Shown here: positions 1 through 10,851 of the stretch, piece by piece
How positions within the stretch are numbered: the first letter of the stretch is position 1
Layout of the letters: each line of letters begins with the position of its first letter
Source: Yarrowia lipolytica
Lineage: Eukaryota > Ascomycota > Dipodascomycetes > Dipodascales
Direction of reading: 5' to 3'
Assembly: GCF_001761485.1 (NCBI RefSeq)
Contig: NC_090773.1
Span: 2,914,001-2,978,000 of the forward strand
Length of the DNA: 64,000 bases
The notes under the pieces: model-generated
Seen by the model: only the letters and a program-made list of their open reading frames with translations
Database searches by the model: none
Told to the model about the DNA's origin: nothing
Program-made: the position numbers and the translations under genes

Positions 1-1471
1 ATTGCTTAATAACAACCCCCGATTAGTCATCCCGCTGAGTAATACTACCAACTAGTATCCCTTGTTGCTCCTCCTCCCTCTGTTTGTCTACATCCGCTTG
101 TTCAATTCCCCATCGTGTCTATAAATTACATTTATGAATATAGACTCCTCTTGTGTGCGTCGCTTGTGCTGAAAATACAGTTAGACGCGTGAATCAGGAA
201 CAAACACAAGCATGTCCGACAGACACGCCCCCCGGTCATGTGACCCGCCAGCCCAACCAATATCTTCAGCGCAATCTCCGCTGCTGGCACTTTTCACCCT
301 TGGATATTGACATTGCCGAGGATCGAACCTGGGTACAGTATGTACATACTCCTCTTGGGATGTGCCGTCACATGATCCGAAAAAAATGATCATCTCTCCC
401 CACACACTGGTGATCTCTCCTTGTCTCAATCTCATCGCTGTCTCAATGGCTTGTCTATCGTCGGCGTCGTCTCCTTGTATTGTCCTGCAAGGGCGGCTAA
501 TCGGCGGTAAATTTCAACCTTAATTAATTTTTTTTTCTTTGATTTTTTTTGTTCAATTTTTTTTTGTTCAAATCTCACTTGTACAGCCTCGGCTCTTGTC
601 TCAACGCTGCAGAACAATAGACTCTCCAAAGTAGAGGTAGTTGTACTATACCTGTATCACGTGATATCGCAGCGACCCTCGCTTTTGGCGTATGTAATCA
701 GGACAATCGTTGACTTGGGTGTGTTGTATTGGGTGTGTATGGAGAGCGACAGGAATTTGGGTTTTTGAGTATTCGCAATTATTCGCATCATAAAAGCCTG
801 AATTGCGGTTGTCACGTGACAAGTGCAAGAGTGCAGGGAAATCACGTGACCTACTCTTTGGAGCTGTTTTTCTGTAGTGTTTTCGTGAGACTGCGATTGT
901 TTCAGTGGAGAGTTTGAAGTCAATTGGTTCCAGTTGTCTCAATATCAATGATGGTATGCGCTGAATTCCCCAAAGTCAGAGGAGCATTTGACACCAATAA
1001 TGGACCGTACAGCTACCGTTAGATTTGAAGTATCGTATATTAGGAGGTGCGAATCCAACACCCAGTTGCCGTTGTCAGGACGGTTATCACTCGAGAACTG
1101 TCGCTGAATTCTTTTTTTTTCCCTGCTCTGCCCCGAATGAAGTAATCGGCCACCATTCATGGATCCACACGAAACAGATCTGTATTGCGCGAACCGGAAT
1201 CGATGTTCTCGGGTGTCCCACTCTTTTCATCACTTGACGTCTGTTTGTATGTGTATACTGTGTGCTAGAACGCTCTCAAACATTTTGACACGAAACACCG
1301 ACTCCATAACAGGAGGACTGCACTGGGAACGCTTTCTCAGACGCTCAAGGAGGTCAACTTGGGGTTTCTCACATGTGCGCTACTTCCAGCAATGAGTCGT
1401 TTCTAAGGTCCCATGGAATGTCTCTCTTGCGTGACTCCTGGAGTGTGGCGATCTCAGAAATGCCACATGTA

Positions 1472-1753
1472 TCACATGCGGAAACAGGGGCTGTCGTCAG
1501 AAACATCAGCAGATGCAAAAGTCGGAGAAATAACATGTAGAAGTAGGCGCAACAATGCTCTCCACCTCGATTCCAGTTCATTCTCCATGGTTCTAGCCTC
1601 TTCAGAGTGGTTATTTACTTCGTGACGACTTGAGCAAGATGTGAGAAGCAAGAGAGCTGGAATGAGAAGCGAAGACACACAGCGCGTCATTGATTTGGTG
1701 AAAAACCGCACTTGGCCTGAGACTTTTGCACTTGGAAATGCTTTAGCCGACAT
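1472..1753 (-). CDS. Hypothetical small protein, doubtful
   Basis: This is a 93-codon frame with a true ATG preceded by CCCACC. It contains one hydrophobic stretch (LLIPALLLL) at about residues 30-38 that could be a signal anchor. No family is recognised, codon use is only weakly gene-like, and no TATA box or splice site was noted. It may be a chance frame in a long intergenic region. It is listed only because it has a genuine ATG and a hydrophobic segment. Confidence 0.15.
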   Translation of the reverse strand: MSAKAFPSAKVSGQVRFFTKSMTRCVSSLLIPALLLLTSCSSRHEVNNHSEEARTMENELESRWRALLRLLLHVISPTFASADVSDDSPCFRM

Positions 1754-3237
1754 GGTGGGCTGGGTATTTTGTTGTCTGTTGTGTCATGTAAGAGGTTAAG
1801 TAAAATGAAATATACGTAAAATAATAAGCAAACTCCCAACTAATTCAGTAAACATATCACCTGTTTTCTTTAAGAATAAATGTAGGTGGATATAAGTCAA
1901 GTATAAAATTTGTTTTCTTGTTTTCTTACACACCACTAAACAACTCAACTCGGCCTTTTGGTACGGCTTGAATCCGGTCAGAACCATACACATCAATCAA
2001 TGTTACATCGAGACGGTCAATCATAGACTCAGTTGGTCCCCAAACGTGCGATGCGAGATTATGTGCTATCAGTGACGAGCTCAATGGATCTCTTGGACCA
2101 TGGTGGACACTACAAGTATGTACTGTATGTAGTCTACAGGACTTACTTGTAATGAGACCAGGAGGAGGCAAAGCTAACAACAATTTTTGTTGAAGATTCC
2201 CACGAACAGCCTCTCTGCGCTCTTACCAAGACGGTAGTACGCCATCCCATCGTCTTGGCTTCTCCTCGCTCCAATCAGAAACAAATGAGAAATCAGATTC
2301 TAATTCTGAACGGTGGATTTGAATCTGAGGTGTTAGGATTGTCAGAACTTCCAGACACACGGCATCAATAGATCCACCCACTCGGTCAGCTCGAGCCGTT
2401 CCGCAGCCCACCACGTGCAAACATGGAGAGCTTTGAGTATCTGGTCTATCCTTAGACAGAAACCACAGCCAGATAGGTAATTAACTGTCGCAATTGTCAG
2501 AGTACCATGATAACCGAGTCTCCGTTTATCTTGGTACTTCTTGTTGCCCTCCTTCTCGGCTCTATCACCAAGCCGTGGACATACCGCATGTTGCACGGTT
2601 GCACCTCTTAGACACCTGATTGAACTGAGGTTCAGAAAGAAGTTGGGTCAAACCCCCAGTCAGATGATGGACGGGATCCAGGCTGATGACCTGACCGCCT
2701 TTTGGGTCAAGTGGACAGCTCCAACTACTGTGCTCTGAGACCCTTCAATTGAAGGATAACCTGTTCTGAATATTCAAGTCACCTCCCGCTTCCGCTGTAT
2801 CCACATGACGGTTATGTTGCTAGAAATACCTTTTCAACATCTAAGAAAAAGGTCCCCGCAAAGCTTCCAAACCTGTGTCTATTGGTGCAAGTCGTCTCGT
2901 GACTCAGCACACCATACAGTCGAGTCTCAGATCGATAGATTCAGAAGATGACAAAATATCAAGACTTGTCATCCTCCAAATTGATACGAGATACAAAGAC
3001 AGTGACGCATCTATATGTTTCCTCGTGTCTACCCTTTCCTAATGACACTGTGCGTGAGTTGACAATACTGGGAGAAAGAAAGTCCTCTACAGGCTCAGAA
3101 CGGCGAGTTCGAGCTTCGTTTTTGACAAGAGTTGTTCGTACCGAGAAGCTGTTCCAAATGGTATCACAATGTCGTCGATCTGAACAATATTGCAGAAGTT
3201 GGTAAAGCCCGTGATGCGGGGTCATTCGAGTTGAAAA

Positions 3238-3284
3238 AACTAAGAAAACAACTAAGAAAACAACTAAGAAAACAACTAAAAAAC
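3238..3284. repeat. 12-bp tandem repeat
   Basis: Three exact copies of AACTAAGAAAAC (3238-3249, 3250-3261, 3262-3273) are followed by a degenerate fourth copy. The array lies about 200 bp past the 3' end of the PHD-finger gene, which is on the opposite strand. No function is evident. Confidence 0.85.
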
Positions 3285-3479
3285 AACAAAAAAAGCAAAC
3301 AGAAAACCAAGTTTACAACTATATATTTACACAGATCGACGCCTTATCAACACAGTCCTTCCTTACCCTGAGCACTGGAAACCGTCTAGAAGTTACCGAC
3401 TTGAAATTTCTTCCAACCATTCTCCCTAATGACTTTTGCAAATCAACTTGGAGCAATCTCATGACCATCAATACTTTAC

Positions 3480-6197
3480 CTATACACCGTTCACGCCGCT
3501 CGTCACGTGACCGTTCCCGTTCTCCGTCGTTGGAGATGCCACAGCAGGAGATGCCACAGCAGGAGAAGCCATTGGGTTGGTCACTGAAGGAGAGGTGTTT
3601 GTTTGGTTTGCATTTGTCACTGGAGGAAGAGAAGTCACAGCAGGATCAGTCACATGAGCGGGATGATGGGCCACTTGAGACAAAGGATTTTGAATAACTG
3701 GGGAATGGGTCACATGACTCGGACTAGTCACATGATTCAGACCACTCGCATTACCACTTGCATGGTTAACAGACTGGTTCACGTGACTTGGACTCAGTTG
3801 AAACTGTCCTTGGCCAAGTTGAGGATGGCCATGTGTAAGTTGGCCCATTGGAGATGATCCGGTAAAGTGTTGACCGAATGGTGGCTGTGCTTGGAACTGT
3901 TGTTGACCAAACGGGGGCTGTTGATGGCCATATTGAGGAGCATGTGACTGGAATTCTTGTCCCTGATGAGAAAACGGTTGAGAATGAGGTTGAAGGTGTC
4001 CTTGAGGAGACCCAAATTGCTGAGGAATTGGAGCAGATTGAGGTGAAACATGGGCCTGAAAAGATGAGCCACCAGAATCATTCTTTTCTACACGTGATTC
4101 GGCTGGTTTCTCCTCTGGTTTCTCCTCACGTGCCTTCTCACCTTCCCTCTCACTCTCCCTTTCACGAGCCTCCTGCTCCTTCTTCTCCTTCATCCGCTTC
4201 TTGCGCTCCTGCCACCGGGCAGCATTCTTCTCCTTCTTAAGTCTCGCCTTTTCCTCCTCGGCCTTGGCCCTCTCCTCCTCGGCCCGCCTTTTCTTTTCCG
4301 CCTTCTCCTCCTCCACCCGAGCCTTCTCACGGGCCCGGGCCTCCCGTTCCTCACGAGACCCACAAACATCGCATTCAAACGACTCCGTGTCCACATTTCG
4401 CCGGTCCCGCAAACACTCAATGTGCATCCACGTCTTGCACGTTTCGCACTCAATCATGGCTTTATCATCCTCGTAGTTCTCGCCGTGAATTCCGCAGACA
4501 CAATCAAACGTCCACGTGACAGCTGCAACAGCAGCAGCCCGCCGCGGAGGCTGACGTCTCCTGTCACGTGACTCGGCAGCTGGCGACTCGGCACCAGCAG
4601 ACTCTTCGCTCTTCAAATCGCGGTTCCCATTCCTCCTTTCAAACCGCCTCTCTCGAGCCAGTTGCCTCTCCTCCATCTGCTTGCGCTGCAGCTCAATTCG
4701 CTCAAGTCGCTTGCGCTCCATCTTCTGGGCAGCACGTGACTCTGCCTCCTTGCGCTCGAGTTTGTCCTGCTCCTCTTTCTTGGCCTGAAGAGCCTGGATT
4801 CGAGAAGACGTCTTACGCGTAGCCATGGCCGCCTCCAAAAGCCGTTCCTTGTCACGTGACGCAGATGAACGCGCCTTCTCCACAAAAACCTCAGACACAA
4901 CCGGCATCACGTCACGTGAGAAGAACCCATACAGTTCCGAGTCGTATTTCAACGACTCCACATCAGCGATTGCCGCCTTCTTCTTGCTCTTGCCCTTGTG
5001 CTTGCCCACCTGCTGCTTCAGCTCCTGGTCACGTGATTCGAGCCCTGCCATGAACACTTCCCAGTCTTCCCACGTGGCGCACACACACGACCACGTGTCC
5101 AGATCCAGGTCCAGCACGTCAAATCCGCTCGAATTGGTTCGTTCTTCTCGCTTGTACAAACGCGAGTCTCCAAACAGGTAGAAAACGTGGTTTCCAGAGT
5201 CGTTTCCCAGCGGCTCCGATCGCAACTCTTCTGGCTTGTAGTCGGTGAGCCGAAGAGTCGTTTCCACCAGCTCACGTGACTTGTCTTCATGGTCGAAAAT
5301 CCACTGAATCAGCTGGTACCAGATTTTGACCAATTGGAACGCGGTAAATCGGCTAAACGACGAGACCAACGTGGGCGAGTCTGCAAAGGGGTTGAAATCC
5401 AGATCGGGAATGATCAGCTTTCTCAGATGATTCCGCTGATCCAAGTCACGCGAGAACGCCGCCGCTGCCGCGAGCTCGGCCTCCTCGTCCACCTCGGGCG
5501 TCTGCGGCGGCTCCTCCTTCTTCTTCACACGTGACTTATCACGTGACTTGGTGCCGCCCGCCGGCGCTGCTGCTGTCTTTTTCTCCTGCTCCTCCTGGGC
5601 TGCTTCTGCCTCGGCCTTGGCACGGGAACGTGTAGATCGAGTTCGTTTCGCTGGAGGAGACGGAATAGGCGACGGCGAGCGCTTCAGATCATGTGACAAG
5701 TCGCGTGACGTCTCGTGATCTGCTGAATCATCCTTTCCGTTGACCGAATCGGTTGTGTGGGTTTTTGCGGGTTCTGAAGATTCAGTTTGCTCACCACCGA
5801 ACGCATCGATGCTGGCATCTCTAAGTCGTTCCTGTTCCTCCTCCCACTCCTCTCTATGTCCCTCCCACACCCGTTTTGCCATGTTCCACAGCTCCACATC
5901 ATCTACCTGTTTCTTCTTGATTCTCATGTGGGCTCTGATGAGAGCCCACGTGATCTGGCGCGTCAATCGTCCAAAGTCGCACGTGATCAGCTCCTCCTCT
6001 AGCACCTCAATCTCCACCGGCTCGGCCACCTGCAGCGCTCGTTTGAACAGATGCACCATCTGGAACGACTGCGCAAACTCGGGCATATTACGTAATTGCG
6101 CGAGAAACGCCTGGTTGTTTGGCTGACTCAGCGGACCCCTGAGGGCTGTCTCGGTTAAAGCGGGCGACTCGGCTTTGGCGGATTTTCGACGGCTCAT
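3480..6197 (-). CDS. WHIM-domain and PHD-finger chromatin protein
   Basis: The predicted protein has 905 aa starting MSRRKSAK. The open frame extends upstream but has no ATG before this one. Residues about 30-110 form a helical DDT-like region. Residues about 317-345 carry the WHIM signature (LRSEPLGNDSGN, then FGDSRLYKR), known from ISWI partners such as WSTF, Itc1, RSF1 and CECR2. A C4HC3 PHD finger follows at about 564-612, starting CVCGIHG. Charged coiled-coil segments rich in Glu, Lys and Arg surround the finger. The last roughly 200 residues are rich in Gln, His and Pro. The combination suggests a nuclear chromatin-remodelling subunit or histone reader; the exact orthologue is uncertain. 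The tail contains many HVT and SRD triplets because TCACGTGA-type octamers recur in the DNA. Confidence 0.88.
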   Translation of the reverse strand: MSRRKSAKAESPALTETALRGPLSQPNNQAFLAQLRNMPEFAQSFQMVHLFKRALQVAEPVEIEVLEEELITCDFGRLTRQITWALIRAHMRIKKKQVDDVELWNMAKRVWEGHREEWEEEQERLRDASIDAFGGEQTESSEPAKTHTTDSVNGKDDSADHETSRDLSHDLKRSPSPIPSPPAKRTRSTRSRAKAEAEAAQEEQEKKTAAAPAGGTKSRDKSRVKKKEEPPQTPEVDEEAELAAAAAFSRDLDQRNHLRKLIIPDLDFNPFADSPTLVSSFSRFTAFQLVKIWYQLIQWIFDHEDKSRELVETTLRLTDYKPEELRSEPLGNDSGNHVFYLFGDSRLYKREERTNSSGFDVLDLDLDTWSCVCATWEDWEVFMAGLESRDQELKQQVGKHKGKSKKKAAIADVESLKYDSELYGFFSRDVMPVVSEVFVEKARSSASRDKERLLEAAMATRKTSSRIQALQAKKEEQDKLERKEAESRAAQKMERKRLERIELQRKQMEERQLARERRFERRNGNRDLKSEESAGAESPAAESRDRRRQPPRRAAAVAAVTWTFDCVCGIHGENYEDDKAMIECETCKTWMHIECLRDRRNVDTESFECDVCGSREEREARAREKARVEEEKAEKKRRAEEERAKAEEEKARLKKEKNAARWQERKKRMKEKKEQEARERESEREGEKAREEKPEEKPAESRVEKNDSGGSSFQAHVSPQSAPIPQQFGSPQGHLQPHSQPFSHQGQEFQSHAPQYGHQQPPFGQQQFQAQPPFGQHFTGSSPMGQLTHGHPQLGQGQFQLSPSHVNQSVNHASGNASGLNHVTSPSHVTHSPVIQNPLSQVAHHPAHVTDPAVTSLPPVTNANQTNTSPSVTNPMASPAVASPAVASPTTENGNGHVTSGVNGV

Positions 6198-7116
6198 TCT
6201 GATGCTGATCGAGTCGTGATGTTGATAAAATCCAACTACGAGTAGCGCGGAATATTGCTGCACGATAGAGTTTGAACAAAGGAGAGCTGAGTAAGCCGGA
6301 AGGATTCCAGAGGACATTAGAGGGAAAGAGCGAAATTGCGGCGGGCACGTGTCCCAGGACGTGGTCACGTGATTCCCTTCTTGTCCTGCTGGTTTGAATT
6401 TGATTTTGTTTTCGAGACTTGTTCCATGTGGAGTAACTCAAAGTGGTATGAGTATCAGTGCAAGTTCGAGGTGTGCACGAGAACACTGTAGTTGTTAGAG
6501 AATGGCAAGTTTTGGGGAAATTAGGACTTCTCGGCGTTTCCCGGTCACGTGAGAAGAAATGAGCGATCAAAATCATCTTCTGGTTTGACTTTCCGGAAAC
6601 GGAAGAGGGAGAAACATGCATGTCTTGGTGTGGATTGATGAAGACTGCAAGAATGACCTGAAGGAGTATAGAAGAGAGTATTGAATGTTCGTAGGTGGAT
6701 TTAATTACATTTAAAATGTCTCTATAGCAAGTTATAGCTCAGAAGCTCTTCTCAAAGACGAATTGTAGTGACATTAAGACCACCATTGAAAAGTTATAAA
6801 GCGAGTTGAATGTAAGATATTGACACTATTAAACTGTTGAAAAAGTAATATAAATGTTCAATAAGTCCGAATTTCAACTCCTCTTTCGTCCGATTGCTCT
6901 ACCCATCGTACAACATACATTCACAGTTTCAACTTCACCACATATTATTGTTCATATATCTTCCGAACGTGACTTAATCGAGAAACAGGTTTCACCATTG
7001 AAACCAGCACATATAATTAACTAAGATAACCCTTTGGAAACGTCAATACGGGCAAAAATTCCAAAAAACTATTTTTCTCCTACCGGACTTCACTTCTTCA
7101 ACAAAGTCAAAAAATT
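6198..7116. other. Intergenic region upstream of the PHD gene and tRNA-Pro
   Basis: This AT-rich DNA separates the divergent PHD-finger gene from the tRNA. A TCACGTGA-type site lies near 6543. The open frames over 6198-6621 are upstream continuations or shadows without a supported start. I see no other gene. Confidence 0.6.
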
Positions 7117-7202
7117 GGCCCGATGGTTTAGTGGTATAATTCTCGCTTAGGGTGTCCTAGGCAATTTGCGAGAGGTCCCGGGTTCAATTCCCGGTTGGGC
7201 CC
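7117..7202 (+). tRNA. tRNA-Pro (anticodon AGG) with a 14-nt intron
   Basis: The acceptor stem GGCCCGA (7117-7123) pairs with TTGGGCC (7195-7201), with one G-T pair, and 7202 is the discriminator. The D arm contains the A-box sequence, and the T arm contains GGTTCAATTCC. The anticodon stem CTCGC (7142-7146) pairs with GCGAG (7168-7172). The loop reads TTAGGG, then a 14-nt intron (7153-7166), then T. Anticodon AGG is 7149-7151. The intron sits after position 37, the canonical nuclear site, and contains CCT that can pair with the anticodon. A T run at 7211-7215 is the likely RNA polymerase III terminator. Confidence 0.95.
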
Positions 7203-7431
7203 AATTATTCTTTTTCCCACCTTACGACAGAAGGAATTTTTTTGTTTTTTTTTTTTATTTTTGCACTAATCTGTACGAGTACTCGTTCAGTGCTCCAAAG
7301 TTGACCGCGTCCAGACATGCCCCATTCCCGTGACGCCCCTCAGCTCCTAATCACGTGACTTACCACGTGATCGACGCGTGTCCCCAACATGAAACCTTAT
7401 TATCCCCTGTTTCTTCCTACGTGACGGAAAA

Positions 7432-7735
7432 ATGAGTGATGGAAGTCCAGAGAAAATCGAGCAGCTTGAGGTGAGTTTAATCCGTGACCACGTGACACAC
7501 TTGGTTTGTGCACGTGATACAACACGGTCACATGATGCACAATGTTCGTCAGGCACTAACCCAGAAAGACCTCAACGGACTCAGAACGTTCCGAGCGTCG
7601 TTGGAGTCCGTGAGACTGCTCACAGAGTCGATCAGAGAGGACATCGAAACGTCACGTGATAACCATGAGACGATGAAAAAAACGCTGGCCGATTTGCAGG
7701 CCTTGTTGAAGGAGTTGCCGGTGACACAAGAGTAA
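7432..7735 (+). CDS. DAD2: Small coiled-coil protein, candidate DASH subunit Dad2
   Basis: Two exons, 7432-7470 and 7565-7735, give 69 aa. The 94-nt intron starts GTGAGT and ends CTAACCCAG, the typical Yarrowia arrangement, and splicing joins complete codons (after Glu13). The protein is almost entirely helical. From memory, it aligns without gaps to fungal Dad2: DLxxLRxxR at about residues 15-23, RDxxE at about 44-48 and LAxLxxLL at about 54-61. Dad2 is a subunit of the DASH/Dam1 ring that couples kinetochores to microtubules. The tryptophan usually found in the LAxW motif is Leu here. If not Dad2, it is another short coiled-coil protein. The gene structure is more certain than the identity. 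Confidence 0.55.
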
Positions 7736-8273
7736 ATCACCTGTATTTATATGTATTTATGGACTTGAAAATGGAGTTGTAGCAAAGTGGCATACTTTGA
7801 GGTAAGGAAGCCGTTATAATGTAGCCAGTCATCATCTAGCCGATAAGTCTTATGACAATACTGGCACTATAGTGACGAGACTCGACAGTTTGCCCGTAGA
7901 CCATACCTGTAGATAGCCAATTGAGAGACTCTTGTGGTAGATGCATTCTAATGCTCTACACACCTGCGGTTTTACCTATCCCCTGGTGTCATCCCGAACT
8001 ACATCCACCGCTCCAAGTGTCGAGCATCCATTACTATACCTCTATGTACTAATACAGCCATTGGGCAAAGGCGGTTTACTAGGGGCCATGGAAACCCCGA
8101 GTCCGTGAGAGATACGGCTCGAAGACAGCCGTCATTCACCGTGGGGCCAACCAGTCAGCTCAGACTCGCGCAATGTTCAACGAGCCTTATCCACGCGAAT
8201 CGGCTGAGCTCAACCAGCTTAGTGGGTTGTAGTCGCACTACGAACGACTGGGGCTCGCTGATAACGTAACCCC
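7736..8273. other. Intergenic, GC-rich patch with hairpins
   Basis: This stretch lies between the convergent DAD2-like and DUF2433 genes. From about 8040 it becomes GC-rich and contains short inverted repeats. One is ACGGCT (8114-8119) with AGCCGT (8127-8132) around a 7-nt loop. An alternative pairs 8099-8106 with 8114-8120. No tRNA, snRNA, 5S or SRP motif was recognised. It could be a structured 3' UTR or an unknown RNA. Confidence 0.4.
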
Positions 8274-10851
8274 TTAGCCCCTTCCTCCCCTGCCCGGTCT
8301 CGGCCGTCCTTTTCGTTCCTTTTTGATTCTGGACGCCGAGCCCGCGGCAGCGTCGATCGCCGCCAGCGCAGCGTCCGCCTGCTCCTCCGTGTCGAAGAAA
8401 ATCATGGAAAAGGGCTTGGAGCCCTTCATGCTCTTCATTTTGATCACCACCTGGGTGATGTTGGCGCGGTGCTCGGGTGGGAAAAAGCCCCGGATCAGAT
8501 CCTCCGAGCCGCCCACAGGCACCCACACGCCGGGACCCTCCACAATATGATCCTTGGAGGATGCAGACCCGGGCTCCGCAGGGCCCGTGGGCGTGTTCTT
8601 CAGCACGGGGTCACGCTCCCGCTCCTTCCAGCCGCCCCTGGGTGCGTTGCCAGCACCTCTCTTACGGTTACTCAGATCGAAGCCCTCGGAACTCATCTCT
8701 GACCCTAGCCGGCCGTTCTTCCACGACAGCACCAGGTTGCCGTGCGTCATGTCCGGCAGGTTAAAGTACCACAGCCGCTGGAAAAGCACCGCAGTCGTGT
8801 TGCGCAATGCCTCGTTTTCCGCGTGGTTAAGTTTGACCAGGCCGTTACCGTTGATCTCCTCGTCCTTGAGCCGAGGCACTGTCAGAAAGATGTTGGCCGC
8901 TAGGTCCAGTAACTCGAGTTTCTGCGGCGTCAATGACGTGAGATCGTTGCTGTGTCGCAGACGCTGCCACACTGCAGCAAAGGCCGCGGACCGCTGGCCC
9001 AGAGCGCTCACATACGTCTCAAAGCTGGGCGTGACCGCAAAGTGGTTGAAACTGAGCCCGTAGAAGAAATGCAGCCCACCGCAGATGACGTAGTCGGCCC
9101 GCAGAGTGTGCGCCAAGTGGCACAGCAACTCCTCCTTGAGCGGCGAATTGTGGCAGAGGAAGACACGGATCTCGTCGACCGCGTAAGTGTCGCGCACGTT
9201 GCACAGCAGCTCGCCCACGCCCAGCAGCGTTGACCATGTTGCGCCGACCATGCCGCCTATGCTGGATGTCATCGACGCGCCGTGGTCCAGCAACTTGGGC
9301 ACGATGAACGCGCCTCCGAGACCGAGAAGACGGATCTTGAGCCCCCCAGGGCATGTGATCAGCGGGCAGGGGGTGTCCGACGCCAAGCCAACAATGTGCA
9401 GGTTGGGGACGTGGAGTTCGCTGCTGGCAAACTTTTCTACCACTCGCACATCCTCGGACGAGCCCCAGATGGTGTAAACTGGGACAGCGAGACGTTTGGC
9501 GCCGGAAATAAACTCGGGGAGTTCGGACAGGAGACAGGTCGATGTGTCTGGGGACTGGGACTTGAGGAACTTACGAATGTCCGCGTCTTCCTCGGATGGG
9601 AGGGATGTGGGGTCAAGTTTGGGGGAAAAGAATGCTAGGTGACGAAGAAGACTGGGTTAGCAGAAGTGACGGGTGGACAAGCCGACCTGTAAGAGATCCT
9701 GAGGTCGAGTAAACCCCTAAAAAAAAAACAAAAAAAAACAAAACAACAGGATGACAGATACGAGGAGTATTTAGTGAAAAATGCTCTGCAACGGGTGTAT
9801 TGTGATGTGCTTATGCTGGACGTATCACACATCTATCGGGTAGAGGTCACCGGGTATCCCACATGCACAATTCAACTCACCAGACCCCTCACACGACCAG
9901 CTCAATTGATTGCGCATACATTGCATAAGCCCTCGTTTCACATTAGTGAACTGCATAGACCGGTGAGCATATGGGGACCGTGGGCTGAACGACTATGAAG
10001 GCAGTAAGAGGGACTGGACTTGCCGGGTTTGAGCGGTGTATCTGAGAGTGTCATGATGAGAGCATATGAACTGTTCGCGAGTGGGAGTGACGCAGGAGAC
10101 ACCATTCAAGGAAGCATCAGTGATTTCCCGTCCCCCTGAAAACACAGGCATCTGTATCTGTGTCTGTATCTGTGTCCGTGACATCTCCGCCTATTCGTAC
10201 GTCACAGAGTCGTCATCACAACGCCACCGTTAGTGGCAGCTATAGCAACAGCTACGTCTGAGGAATTGCATGCTTGTCGATATCAAAGCATCAACAGAAC
10301 CGTGTCGGCGTCAAGTGACGTGTCTGTCATTGTCATTGTGGGGTGTCTGTATGGTGTCTGTGTCGAATTGTGTGTACCTGTGTCTTGGTGTGCGAGTGGC
10401 GAACAGCAGGGCGCGAAATTGCTACCCTGTCCTTGCCACTCATCCACCAGTCCGGGGACACATCCCCCGAGTCGTGGTTCGCCACCCAAAGTAAGGTGGT
10501 GACACAGACACATGATTACACAAACACTTGACAACACAATGCAGACAAAAACACCACCCGACCTTGTAACTGAAATGGGGGAAGAAGGAAAAACAAGAAA
10601 CCCATCCGAACAATCCGTGTTCAGACTTCAACCAGCGCTCGCTGCGCTCCCGCCCGGAATACTCACCCTGCTGGAGCACTCTCTACTGTCTCATTATCCA
10701 GAAAACCAAACGTGCCGATATGAATCACACAAGTCGCGTTGTGCTCCTTGGCCAACTCGTTGAGCATGGAAAGATTACCGCGGGCGTCGGCAACGCATAA
10801 AATGCGGCTGCCTTGCACGGGCAACACAGACACGTGCGGTTTGGAACTCAT
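8274..10851 (-). CDS. DUF2433-type metallophosphatase-like protein with RRM-like tail
   Basis: Exon 1 is 10667-10851 and exon 2 is 8274-9651, giving 520 aa. The 1015-nt intron starts GTGAGT and ends GCTAACCCAG; splicing completes Gly62. A separate start inside exon 2 would be GTG, so the first exon is needed. Residues 15-30 (SRILCVADARGNLSML) and 42-50 (VIHIGTFGF) match the opening of fungal DUF2433 proteins. The family hallmarks LPEFISG, VPVYTIWGSSED and GLKIRLLGLGGA follow. The last roughly 100 residues are RRM-like (GVWVPVGG, then FSMIFFDTEEQAD) with a basic RGR tail. As I recall the family, the second motif is usually GDFGF; GTFGF here lacks an expected metal ligand, so catalysis is doubtful. 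An RNA-related role is inferred from the tail only. Confidence 0.85.
9652..10666 (-). other. Long intron of the DUF2433 gene
   Basis: The 5' site is GTGAGT (10666 downward), and the branch plus 3' site is GCTAACCCAG (9661-9652, minus strand). At 1015 nt it is long for a yeast intron. It contains CTGTATCTGTGTC-like repeats near 10150-10180 and 10320-10385, and an A-rich tract near 9719-9744. No internal exon in frame was found. Confidence 0.85.

Larger units (their letters stand above)
1..3479. other. Intergenic stretch, no confident gene
   Basis: This is 3.5 kb of mostly AT-rich DNA with only short open frames and no recognisable domain. It carries several TCACGTGA-type sites (near 658, 815 and 841), a GTACAGTATGTACATACT motif at 333-350, a related motif near 2116-2132, and a tandem repeat at 3238-3284 listed separately. 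A minus-strand frame at about 1926-2070 has codon-like composition but no recognisable product. Confidence 0.6.

Noticed and set aside
300-340. tRNA B-box-like GGTTCGATCC on the minus strand
   Set aside because: The T stem does not pair well and no acceptor or anticodon stem fits around it.
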